A stretch of DNA of 5,896 nucleotides from Actinomycetota bacterium (GTDB lineage: Bacteria; Actinomycetota; Acidimicrobiia; Acidimicrobiales; RAAP-2). Both the position numbers and the translations under genes were made by a program. Positions 1 through 5,510 of the stretch are shown one piece after another (the first letter of the stretch is position 1; each line of letters begins with the position of its first letter). The notes below the pieces were generated by a model. That model was not told where the DNA came from. It did no database searches and was given only the letters and a program-made list of their open reading frames with translations. The DNA lies in NCBI GenBank assembly GCA_009701115.1, contig WLKR01000078.1:1-5896 (forward strand), in the 5' to 3' direction.

Positions 1-877
1 ACTCTCTGGTCGTCTCGGAGCCAGCCGCGGCGTCTTTGACCGAGTGCGCTCATCCAGTGGGCGGGGCTCGCTCTCTACCGAGCAGCTCGACCTCGTCGAA
101 GAAGTACTGCTGCGAAGTGACGTGGGCGTTACGACTACCCAGCAGATTCTTGAGTACCTACAGACCAACGGAGCACCCGACGGCCTGGTGGCGGCCCTGC
201 GCACCCAGTTAGTTGCCCTCCTCGAGGCCGGTGACCGTTCTCTCAATGCCTCGGCCGAAGATGGCCGCGTCGCCGTTTGGCTCTTTGTCGGGGTGAACGG
301 GGTCGGTAAGACGACGACGATTGGCAAGGTGGCGTCGGCCCAAGTGTCCAGCGGACGCTCGGTCGTCCTCGCCGCCGGTGACACCTTCCGTGCCGCCGCG
401 GCCGACCAACTCGCGATGTGGGCCGAGCGGACCGGGGCCGACATTGTGCGCGGTGCCGAAGGATCAGATCCCGGAGCCGTTATTCATGACGCCATCGGTC
501 GGGCTCACGCCCGTGGCGCCAACCTCGTCTTGGCCGACACGGCGGGCCGTCGCCACACCAGCACGAATCTGCTTGATGAGCTGAGCAAAGTTCGCCGCGT
601 GGCTGATCGGGTGCCCGGCCAGGTGCTCGAGACCATCCTCGTGCTGGACGCCACCACGGGACAGAACGCCGTGAGTCAGGCTCGCGAATTCCTGGCCGCC
701 GCCAACGTGACCGGACTAGCACTGACCAAGTTGGACGGGACGGCCCGAGGGGGAATCGTGGTGGCCTTAGCGCAAGAATTCGGTCTTCCGGTGAAGCTCG
801 TCGGTGTGGGCGAGGGAGTCGCAGACCTGCGCCCCTTTGACCCCGTGGAGTTTGTCGACGCCCTGCTCGAGGCCTGA
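1..877 (+). CDS. ftsY: Signal recognition particle receptor FtsY (5' partial)
   Basis: FtsY is the SRP receptor GTPase. It sits at the inner face of the cytoplasmic membrane and pairs with Ffh to hand ribosome-nascent chains to SecYEG. The reading frame is open from base 2, so the gene enters from the left. A GTG at 44 is in frame, but the residues before it (LSGRLGASRGVFDRV) look like the helix that precedes the FtsY N domain, so I do not take it as the start. The N-domain helices follow, including LLRSDVGVTTT. Counting from that GTG, the P-loop GVNGVGKTTT is at residues 83-92 (bases 290-319). DTFRAAAADQL, DTAGRRHT (G3), TKLDGTARGG (G4 and following) and the C-terminal GVGEGVADLRPFDP come next. 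The GTPase core is complete; any acidic N-terminal A region lies outside the window. The Arg after DTAGR replaces the usual Leu. The gene ends 18 bp before ffh. Confidence 0.96.
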   Translation, partial: LSGRLGASRGVFDRVRSSSGRGSLSTEQLDLVEEVLLRSDVGVTTTQQILEYLQTNGAPDGLVAALRTQLVALLEAGDRSLNASAEDGRVAVWLFVGVNGVGKTTTIGKVASAQVSSGRSVVLAAGDTFRAAAADQLAMWAERTGADIVRGAEGSDPGAVIHDAIGRAHARGANLVLADTAGRRHTSTNLLDELSKVRRVADRVPGQVLETILVLDATTGQNAVSQAREFLAAANVTGLALTKLDGTARGGIVVALAQEFGLPVKLVGVGEGVADLRPFDPVEFVDALLEA

Positions 878-895
878 CGGTAGATTTCAAAGACC

Positions 896-2362
896 ATGTT
901 TGACGCACTCTCAGACCGTCTCGAGCGAATCGGGCAAAACCTCCGCTCCAAGGGGCGACTGTCGCCGGCCGATCTCGACGCCGCGTTAGGTGAAGTTCGC
1001 ACCGCACTGCTCGAAGCCGACGTCGAACTCAGCGTGGTTCGAGCATTCATTGAGGCCGTTAAGACCCGTCTCGATGGTGTGGCCCTCAGTCAGAGTCTTT
1101 CGCCCGGCCAGCAGGTAATCAAGGCCGTTCACGAACAGCTCATCGAAGTACTCGGAGGGACCAGTCTCAAGGTCACCTACGCGACCCACCCGCCGACCGT
1201 GATTCTCTTGGCCGGTCTCCAGGGTGCCGGTAAGACGACGACGGCCGCGAAGTTGGCCCGCTGGTTCAAACAGCAGGGTCGCCAGCCCTATCTAATTGCC
1301 GCTGACCTTCAACGGCCCGCCGCCGTTGAGCAGCTCCGTGTGCTCGGTGGTCAGATTGGCGTCGACGTCTTTAGTGCGCCGACCGATCCCGTTTCCGTTG
1401 CTCGCGCCGGACTGGCGGAAGCAACTCGAATTGGTCGCGACGTGGTCATTATCGACACCGCCGGTCGTCTTTCCATTGACGAAGCCCTCATGGCTGAAGT
1501 CAAGGCCGTGAGCGGCGCTACGAACCCGCACTACACCTTCCTCGTTATTGACGCCATGACCGGACAAGATGCCGTACAGACGGCGCGCGCCTTCCACGAC
1601 ACCTTGGAACTCAGTGGTCTGATTGTGACCAAGCTCGACTACGACGCCCGTGGTGGTGCCGTCTTGAGCGCCCGTGGTGTTGTTGGTCGACCCGTCGTCT
1701 TTGCCTCGGACGGCGAGAAGCTCGAGAACTTCGACCTCTTCCACCCGGACCGGATGGCCTCGCGCATCTTGGGCATGGGCGACATCATGACGCTGATCGA
1801 AGAGGCCGAGCGCACCATGGACAAGGACGTCGTCGCCGACGCCGCTGGTCGCATGATGTCGGGCCAGTTCACGTTGGATGACTTCTTGAGTCAACTCAAC
1901 CAGGTACGCAAGATGGGCTCCCTCGGTGGTCTGATGAAGATGATGCCCGGCATGAGCAAGGACATTCGCAAGGCGGCCGACAATATCGATGATCGCGACC
2001 TCAATCGGGTCGAGGCGATCATCAAGTCCATGACCAAGGCCGAGCGGACGAACCCCACGATCATCGATGGATCACGACGGACGAGAATCGCCAAGGGCTC
2101 CGGTACGAATGTCGCGGCCGTGAATCAACTCTTGAATCAGTTCAAAGAGATGCAGAAGATGATGAAGCAGATGGCCGGCGGCGGGGCGCTGCCCGGTCCA
2201 CTGGCCAAGTTGGCCCCCATGGCCGCACGAGCCCAAGCGAGCGGACAACTCCCTAGTGGTTTGGGGGGATTGGGTGGTCCGGCCTCCTTTACGAGTCCGG
2301 CCAAGGGTGGCAGTAAGAAGAAAAAGAAGGGCGGGAGAGTGACCCCTCCCAAAAACCGGTAG
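896..2362 (+). CDS. ffh: Signal recognition particle protein Ffh (SRP54 homologue)
   Basis: Ffh binds the SRP RNA and emerging signal sequences and docks with FtsY through matching GTPase domains. The protein is 488 aa, normal to slightly long for the family. The N domain covers about residues 1-90 (EVRTALLEADVELSVVRAF). The G domain has the P-loop GLQGAGKTTT at 107-116, DLQRPAAVEQL, DTAGR at 187-191, TKLD at 245-248, and a G5 region reading FASDGEK. The M domain begins near residue 320 with TLDDFLSQLNQVRKMG, followed by a Met-rich segment (LMKMMPGM) and the RNA-binding SRRTRIAKGSG at 393-403. The last 50 or so residues are a low-complexity Gly/Ala/Pro tail ending in a Lys cluster. Residue 249 is Tyr where family members usually have Gly. 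The ATG at 896 gives the canonical MFDALSDRL start, although no strong Shine-Dalgarno is visible. The stop codon overlaps the probable rpsP promoter. Confidence 0.98.
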   Translation: MFDALSDRLERIGQNLRSKGRLSPADLDAALGEVRTALLEADVELSVVRAFIEAVKTRLDGVALSQSLSPGQQVIKAVHEQLIEVLGGTSLKVTYATHPPTVILLAGLQGAGKTTTAAKLARWFKQQGRQPYLIAADLQRPAAVEQLRVLGGQIGVDVFSAPTDPVSVARAGLAEATRIGRDVVIIDTAGRLSIDEALMAEVKAVSGATNPHYTFLVIDAMTGQDAVQTARAFHDTLELSGLIVTKLDYDARGGAVLSARGVVGRPVVFASDGEKLENFDLFHPDRMASRILGMGDIMTLIEEAERTMDKDVVADAAGRMMSGQFTLDDFLSQLNQVRKMGSLGGLMKMMPGMSKDIRKAADNIDDRDLNRVEAIIKSMTKAERTNPTIIDGSRRTRIAKGSGTNVAAVNQLLNQFKEMQKMMKQMAGGGALPGPLAKLAPMAARAQASGQLPSGLGGLGGPASFTSPAKGGSKKKKKGGRVTPPKNR

Positions 2363-2365
2363 GAT
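2360..2365 (+). promoter_or_regulatory. Probable -10 element (TAGGAT) for rpsP operon
   Basis: TAGGAT, within GGTAGGATA, fits the actinobacterial -10 pattern TAnnnT and overlaps the ffh stop codon. A possible -35, GTGACC at 2339-2344, lies 15 bp upstream, slightly close. The same GGTAGGATA string recurs before rplS, which supports a shared promoter type. Transcription would start around 2372, giving a leader of about 50 nt. This is a motif reading only. Confidence 0.5.
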
Positions 2366-2375
2366 ATTCATTCTG

Positions 2376-2395
2376 TGTAGCGCCCTCGGCCTACA
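2376..2395 (+). promoter_or_regulatory. Hairpin in the ffh-rpsP intergenic leader
   Basis: TGTAG at 2376-2380 pairs with CTACA at 2391-2395. Inside it GCC (2382-2384) pairs with GGC (2388-2390) around a 3-nt loop, with a single bulged C at 2381. That makes an 8-bp stem. It is followed 5 nt later by a T-rich tract (TTTTGTTT, 2402-2409), so it could be a weak terminator or attenuator after ffh, or a leader structure for rpsP. The tract is not immediately adjacent to the stem, so I do not call it a classical terminator. Confidence 0.45.
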
Positions 2396-2410
2396 TATCC
2401 GTTTTGTTTG

Positions 2411-2416
2411 AAGGGA
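2411..2416 (+). promoter_or_regulatory. Shine-Dalgarno of rpsP, fixing a GTG start
   Basis: AAGGGA ends 6 nt before the GTG at 2423. This selects that GTG over the in-frame TTG at 2408, which would add five residues ahead of the canonical MAVKLRLVRMG start of bS16. Confidence 0.7.
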
Positions 2417-2422
2417 ATCGTT

Positions 2423-2710
2423 GTGGCAGTCAAGCTCCGTTTGGTGCGTATGGGTAAGAAGAAGCAGCCGACCTACCGTGTCGTCGCTGCTGACAGTCGT
2501 CGTGCCCGTGGTGGCGCCTTCCTCGAAATCGTTGGTACGTATCACCCCCGTGGCGCTAGTCAGGCCAACCCCGAGACCGTTATCAACATCGACAACGACA
2601 AGGCCGTTCGCTGGCTTCAGCAGGGCGCTCAGCCCACTGACCGCGTCGCCAAGATCTTGAAGACCTCCGGTGCCCTGGACGCCTTCGAAGCCGCAAAGGC
2701 CGCTAAGTGA
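2423..2710 (+). CDS. rpsP: 30S ribosomal protein bS16
   Basis: bS16 is a primary assembly protein of the small ribosomal subunit that binds 16S rRNA in the 5' and central domains. The 95-aa product begins MAVKLRLVRMGKKKQPTYRV, the family hallmark, followed by VVAADSRRARGGAFLEIVGTYHP and then the WLQQGAQPTD segment typical of the C-terminal half. The C-terminus is a short Ala/Lys-rich tail (KAAKAAK). The start is the GTG at 2423, backed by a good Shine-Dalgarno and the conserved N-terminus. The gene heads a tightly packed group, and its TGA overlaps the start of khpA by 4 bp (GTGA), suggesting translational coupling. Confidence 0.98.
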   Translation: MAVKLRLVRMGKKKQPTYRVVAADSRRARGGAFLEIVGTYHPRGASQANPETVINIDNDKAVRWLQQGAQPTDRVAKILKTSGALDAFEAAKAAK

Positions 2711-3018
2711 GCGAGTACGAAGCCGGCGACGTCAACGTCGTAGCTGACGAAGAAACGAACGAGTCCAACGTCGACCGTGCCGTCTATTCGGCCAGCGTCT
2801 TGAAGTACCTCGCCACCTCGATGGCCGATGAGCCTGAAGCGGTTTCGGTGGATATCGATGACACTCCTCGTGGCGTCAAGCTCTCTCTGCACGTTGGACC
2901 CGATGACATGGGTCGCATTATTGGTCGTCGTGGTCGCACAGCCCAGGCCATCCGTACCATCGTGAGCGCCGCTGGCGCTCGTGACGGTGTGGTGACCAAC
3001 GTCGACATCGTCGACTAA
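2707..3018 (+). CDS. khpA: KH-domain RNA-binding protein KhpA
   Basis: This is a small single-KH-domain RNA-binding protein (YlqC/KhpA family) found between rpsP and rimM in many Gram-positive bacteria. In firmicutes it partners with KhpB (Jag/EloR) and affects cell elongation and RNA fate; that role is carried over from homologues. The protein is 103 aa. After an acidic, poorly conserved N-terminal stretch of about 24 residues comes VLKYLATSMADEPEAVSVDI. The KH core follows, with the RNA-gripping GRRG loop inside DMGRIIGRRGRTAQAIRTIV. The GTG at 2707 overlaps the rpsP stop, and no other start precedes the conserved region. The next in-frame ATG (2821) would cut into the domain. The gene ends 2 bp before rimM. 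Confidence 0.93.
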   Translation: MSEYEAGDVNVVADEETNESNVDRAVYSASVLKYLATSMADEPEAVSVDIDDTPRGVKLSLHVGPDDMGRIIGRRGRTAQAIRTIVSAAGARDGVVTNVDIVD

Positions 3019-3020
3019 CT

Positions 3021-3503
3021 ATGGACGCGGGCGACCGCTCGCTCTTAGAAGTGGGTCGCATTGTTAAAGCTCACGGCATTCGCGGTGAAGTTGCCGTTCG
3101 ATTAACGGCCGACATCCCCGAACGAGTCACCCCCGGTTCGGTCTTTCAGACCACTCGTGGCCCGCTCACCGTTGAACGCTCTAAGCCCTTTCAGCAGGGT
3201 TACATCATTGCCTTCACCGGGATTGCCGACCGCAACGAGGCCGAGCTGCTGCGAGGTTTACGCCTAAAAGCCGAACCCCTCGATCTCGACGACGACGACG
3301 TCATCTGGATTGACGACCTCTTTAATGCCTTGGTCGTCTCGACCGATGGTGTCGAGCGTGGTCGCGTCGTGGAGGTCGAAGAGAATCCCGCCTCCGACCT
3401 GTTGGTGCTCGATAGTGGGATATTGATCCCGCTGACCTTCGTCGTTGAAGTGAAACCGAATGAACGAATCGTGGTTGAAGTTCCCGAAGGTCTCTTCGAA
3501 TGA
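3021..3503 (+). CDS. rimM: 16S rRNA processing/ribosome maturation factor RimM
   Basis: RimM binds uS19 and helps mature the 16S 3' domain (30S head) during small-subunit assembly. At 160 aa it is slightly short for a family usually near 165-185. The N-terminal beta-barrel domain starts with EVGRIVKAHGIRGEVAV (residues 10-26). A run of five Asp near residue 93 marks the linker. The C-terminal PRC-barrel domain includes VIWIDDLFNALVV, then EENPASDLLVL and IPLTFVVEV, and closes with the typical VPEGLFE. The start ATG lies 2 bp after the khpA stop. The end overlaps trmD by 4 bp (ATGA), as expected for the rpsP-khpA-rimM-trmD operon. Confidence 0.96.
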   Translation: MDAGDRSLLEVGRIVKAHGIRGEVAVRLTADIPERVTPGSVFQTTRGPLTVERSKPFQQGYIIAFTGIADRNEAELLRGLRLKAEPLDLDDDDVIWIDDLFNALVVSTDGVERGRVVEVEENPASDLLVLDSGILIPLTFVVEVKPNERIVVEVPEGLFE

Positions 3504-4234
3504 GTTTCCGCGTCGACGTCCTCACACTCTTTCCCGGCCTCATTGAGCACTACGCCGAGGACACGATTTTGGGTCGCGCCGCTGAGCGGGGCGTGTGGGA
3601 GTTGCGCACCCACGATCTGCGTGACGAGACGGACGATGCCCACCGCAGCGTGGACGACACTCCCTTTGGTGGTGGTGCCGGGATGGTGTTGCGAGCCGAG
3701 CCCATCGTGCGCACGGTGGAGCGAGTCACCGATCTACCTCGCCCCCTGATTGCCGTTACGCCGTCTGGAACACCATTTACTCAGGCGACCGCCCATCGAC
3801 TGGCCTCCGGTACCGGAATCTCCATTCTCTGTGGTCGCTACGAGGGCTTTGACCAGCGGGCCTTGGACATGGTGGTCGATGAAGAGATTTCGCTTGGTGA
3901 CTTTGTCTTGGCCGGTGGCGAATTGGCGGCGCTCTGTATTGCCGAGGCCGTAGTTCGACTCCTGCCTGGAGCGTTAGGTAACGACGCCTCGCCCGAAGAG
4001 GAATCCTTCGCCGACGGTCTTTTGGAGTACCCGCACTACACCAAGCCGGCCGAGTTTCGGGGTCTCAACGTGCCCGAGGTCCTGCGCTCGGGCGATCACG
4101 CCCGGGTAGACCGGTGGCGCCGAGCGCAAGCCCTTCGACGAACACAAGAGCGTCGCCCCGACTTGTGGTCTCGGTACACCTTGAGTGCTGAGGACGAAAA
4201 GGCGCTCCGGGAGTTCCCCTCGTCAGATGGTTGA
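3500..4234 (+). CDS. trmD: tRNA (guanine37-N1)-methyltransferase TrmD
   Basis: TrmD uses S-adenosylmethionine to methylate N1 of G37, next to the anticodon, in tRNAs with G36G37, preventing +1 frameshifting. It acts as a dimer with a SPOUT trefoil knot. The 244-aa length is typical. Visible motifs are FRVDVLTLFPG at the N-terminus, DDTPFGGGAGMV at 52-63, the SAM-binding LCGRYEGFDQR at 110-120 and EISLGDFVLAGGELAAL at 129-145, the loop with R153, then GLLEYPHYTKP and VPEVLRSGDHA. The C-terminal helical tRNA-binding domain follows (RWRRAQALRRT). By my alignment the catalytic Asp (D169 in E. coli/H. influenzae) is Glu168 here. The ATGA overlap with rimM implies translational coupling. A 140-bp gap follows. 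Confidence 0.97.
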   Translation: MSFRVDVLTLFPGLIEHYAEDTILGRAAERGVWELRTHDLRDETDDAHRSVDDTPFGGGAGMVLRAEPIVRTVERVTDLPRPLIAVTPSGTPFTQATAHRLASGTGISILCGRYEGFDQRALDMVVDEEISLGDFVLAGGELAALCIAEAVVRLLPGALGNDASPEEESFADGLLEYPHYTKPAEFRGLNVPEVLRSGDHARVDRWRRAQALRRTQERRPDLWSRYTLSAEDEKALREFPSSDG

Positions 4235-4332
4235 CGCCGAGATAGGAGCCCTGCGCTTTCCTCAAAGATTTAGGGGAATTGCCCGCTCCAGAAGGCTCGT
4301 ACCCCGGCTTCGAGGTCTCGATGGTCGTGATG

Positions 4333-4349
4333 GTAGGATAAATCCCTAC
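4333..4349 (+). promoter_or_regulatory. Probable -10 element (TAGGAT) within a GTAGG/CCTAC dyad, rplS promoter
   Basis: TAGGAT at 4334-4339 lies in the same GGTAGGATA context seen upstream of rpsP. It is embedded in an inverted repeat: GTAGG at 4333-4337 and CCTAC at 4345-4349, with a 7-nt spacer. No good -35 is visible; TTCGAG at 4309-4314 is weak and 19 bp away. Transcription would begin near 4346, giving a leader of about 30 nt. The dyad could be an operator or simply coincide with the -10. Confidence 0.45.
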
Positions 4350-4364
4350 TTCTGTACGCAGTAA

Positions 4365-4368
4365 AGGA
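4365..4368 (+). promoter_or_regulatory. Shine-Dalgarno of rplS
   Basis: AGGA, within AAAGGAA, ends 6 nt before the ATG at 4375. It confirms that start for bL19. Confidence 0.65.
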
Positions 4369-4374
4369 ACTCAC

Positions 4375-4731
4375 ATGAAGCCGACCGACATTATCGACCG
4401 CGACTCAATGCGCGACGACATCCCCGCTTTCCGTCCCGGTGACACGTTGAAGGTTCACGTGCGCGTTGTGGAAGGTACCCGCGAGCGTGTCCAGGTGTTC
4501 CAGGGCGTCGTTATCCGCCGTCAGGGTTCAGGACTCCACGAGACCTTCACCGTTCGTAAGATCAGCTTCGGCATCGGCGTAGAGCGGACCTTCCCGGTCC
4601 ACGCTCCGACCATTGCCAAGATTGAAGTTGAGTCCTACGGTGACGTTCGTCGCGCCAAGCTGTACTACCTCCGTGATCTGCGTGGCAAGGCCGCCAAGAT
4701 CAAGGAACGCCGCGTCGTCGTAGCGGACTAG
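4375..4731 (+). CDS. rplS: 50S ribosomal protein bL19
   Basis: bL19 lies at the subunit interface of the 50S particle and contributes to an inter-subunit bridge. The 118-aa product matches the family's usual length of about 115-120. Key stretches are [52 protein letters not shown], and the C-terminal [20 protein letters not shown]. The start has a good Shine-Dalgarno. The gene appears to have its own promoter instead of relying only on read-through from trmD. The next gene starts 12 bp downstream, so the two are probably co-transcribed. Confidence 0.98.
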   Translation: MKPTDIIDRDSMRDDIPAFRPGDTLKVHVRVVEGTRERVQVFQGVVIRRQGSGLHETFTVRKISFGIGVERTFPVHAPTIAKIEVESYGDVRRAKLYYLRDLRGKAAKIKERRVVVAD

Positions 4732-4743
4732 TTCCAACCGCCC

Positions 4744-5043
4744 ATGGGCGAAGAGGAATTAACGGAGTACGAGGCGAAATTAGAACTTTCGCTCGTCCAG
4801 GAGTACAAGGCCGTTGTCGGCATGTTTACGTACGCCGTCGAGACGGAACGCCGTTTCTATTTAGCCAATGACGTTCACGTCGAAGTGAAGCAAGCAGGCA
4901 GTCCTACGTTGCTGGAAATAACTATGAGCGACGCCTGGGTTTGGGACATGTATCGAACAACTCGATTCGTGCCCTCCGTGCGCGTGTTGACCTTCCGCGA
5001 CGTCAACATTGAACGACTACCCGAAGAAGAGATGCGCCCCTAG
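4744..5043 (+). CDS. DUF2469 family protein (actinobacterial, function unknown)
   Basis: This is a 99-aa acidic soluble protein of unknown function, matching the DUF2469 family (Rv2901c type in Mycobacterium). Recognisable conserved stretches are LTEYEAKLELSLVQEYKAVV near the N-terminus, then YAVETERRFYLANDV and DAWVWDMYRTTRFV followed by VRVLTFRDVNIE. Members are about 100 aa and lie next to rplS, lepB and rnhB in actinobacteria, as I recall, so a link to translation or RNA metabolism is often suspected but unproven. The ATG at 4744 gives the expected N-terminus; no Shine-Dalgarno is apparent in the 12-bp gap after rplS. The last base of the stop is also the first base of the next GTG start. 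No signal peptide or membrane segment is seen. Confidence 0.93.
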   Translation: MGEEELTEYEAKLELSLVQEYKAVVGMFTYAVETERRFYLANDVHVEVKQAGSPTLLEITMSDAWVWDMYRTTRFVPSVRVLTFRDVNIERLPEEEMRP

Positions 5044-5498
5044 TGGGAACGCCGTGGGTAGTCGTACCGGCCGATGACGCTGCGCTGCGCGGCGATCAGA
5101 TGAGTGAGGGGCTCCTTCGATTTCTCAGGATCGACGCCATTGTCGGTGCCGCTCTAATCCTCGCCAGCGGACAGCCCGTTGAGGGGCTCTGGCTGGAAGT
5201 CACTGACGGCTATTCAGCGCCAATGGCTGGGCGCGACATCGCAACCCTCGCCCTTCTGGGCCCACTGGCCAATGTCGTCATCTCGGCCGGAGAGCACGGT
5301 TCGGCGGTCTGTGAGCTCATCTCTGCCACGATGACTAATGACGAGATCAACTTCATTAACGAGGCCGGCACGTTGGTAAGCGCCTTTAATCGACCCTCAC
5401 CAGCGGTGCCCCCGAAACTGTGGTGGGTGGATGGAAACTCGTTAGCGACCGACGGACACGAAGTTAGGACGCTCGACTTCTCCGGCACGGACTGCTAG
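5043..5498 (+). CDS. Hypothetical protein (151 aa), faintly zincin-like layout without HExxH
   Basis: I do not recognise this protein. The frame is open for 151 codons and starts with GTG at 5043, overlapping the DUF2469 stop by one base; an internal ATG at 5100 (residue 20) is an alternative start. It is acidic, with no signal peptide; the hydrophobic stretches (about 33-41 and 68-81) are short and look like buried helices, not membrane spans. Residues 31-53 (DAIVGAALILASGQPVEGLW and on), then LALLGPLANVV (69-79), then TNDEINFINEAG (98-109) follow the spacing of FtsH/M41-like peptidase domains: an HExxH helix, a strand, an L-G-x-x-A-E helix, then an Asp-bearing helix. The HExxH residues are absent, so if related it would be catalytically dead. 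This relationship is inference. The coupling to the gene before and the clean frame support it being real. Confidence 0.7.
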   Translation: MGTPWVVVPADDAALRGDQMSEGLLRFLRIDAIVGAALILASGQPVEGLWLEVTDGYSAPMAGRDIATLALLGPLANVVISAGEHGSAVCELISATMTNDEINFINEAGTLVSAFNRPSPAVPPKLWWVDGNSLATDGHEVRTLDFSGTDC

Positions 5499-5510
5499 GA
5501 ATACCTCACG

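Larger units (their letters stand above)
4235..4374 (+). other. trmD-rplS intergenic spacer (140 bp)
   Basis: This spacer separates the trmD group from rplS. It holds a probable promoter and dyad near 4333-4349 and a Shine-Dalgarno at 4365-4368. A weak 6-bp stem (TTCCTC at 4258-4263 with GGGGAA at 4273-4278, one G-T pair, 9-nt loop) follows trmD but lacks a T run, so it is not a convincing terminator. A 45-codon frame from ATG 4227 to TAA 4364 crosses the spacer. It uses ATA, AGA and AGG, which are uncommon in the neighbouring genes, and it has no ribosome binding site, so I regard it as noncoding. Confidence 0.6.

Noticed and set aside
44..46. GTG at 44 as the ftsY start
   Set aside because: The frame stays open to the left edge and the upstream residues match the FtsY pre-N-domain helix, so the gene is only truncated by the window.
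480..1007. 175-aa antisense frame across ftsY and ffh
   Set aside because: Its Arg/Pro-rich composition is typical of a GC-rich shadow frame, and it crosses two well-supported genes.
1292..1894. 200-aa antisense frame inside ffh
   Set aside because: It is the mirror of a strongly conserved GTPase coding region, its translation resembles no family, and it has no ribosome binding site.
2290..2362. Lys/Gly-rich low-complexity end of ffh as a possible frameshift or repeat
   Set aside because: The frame is continuous, and basic low-complexity tails are common at Ffh C-termini.
2408..2422. TTG at 2408 as rpsP start
   Set aside because: It would add five nonconserved residues and would overlap the Shine-Dalgarno; the GTG at 2423 gives the canonical MAVKLRLV start.
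4227..4364. 45-codon ORF spanning the trmD-rplS gap
   Set aside because: It overlaps the trmD end, uses codons uncommon in the neighbouring genes (ATA, AGA, AGG), lacks a Shine-Dalgarno, and covers the probable rplS promoter.
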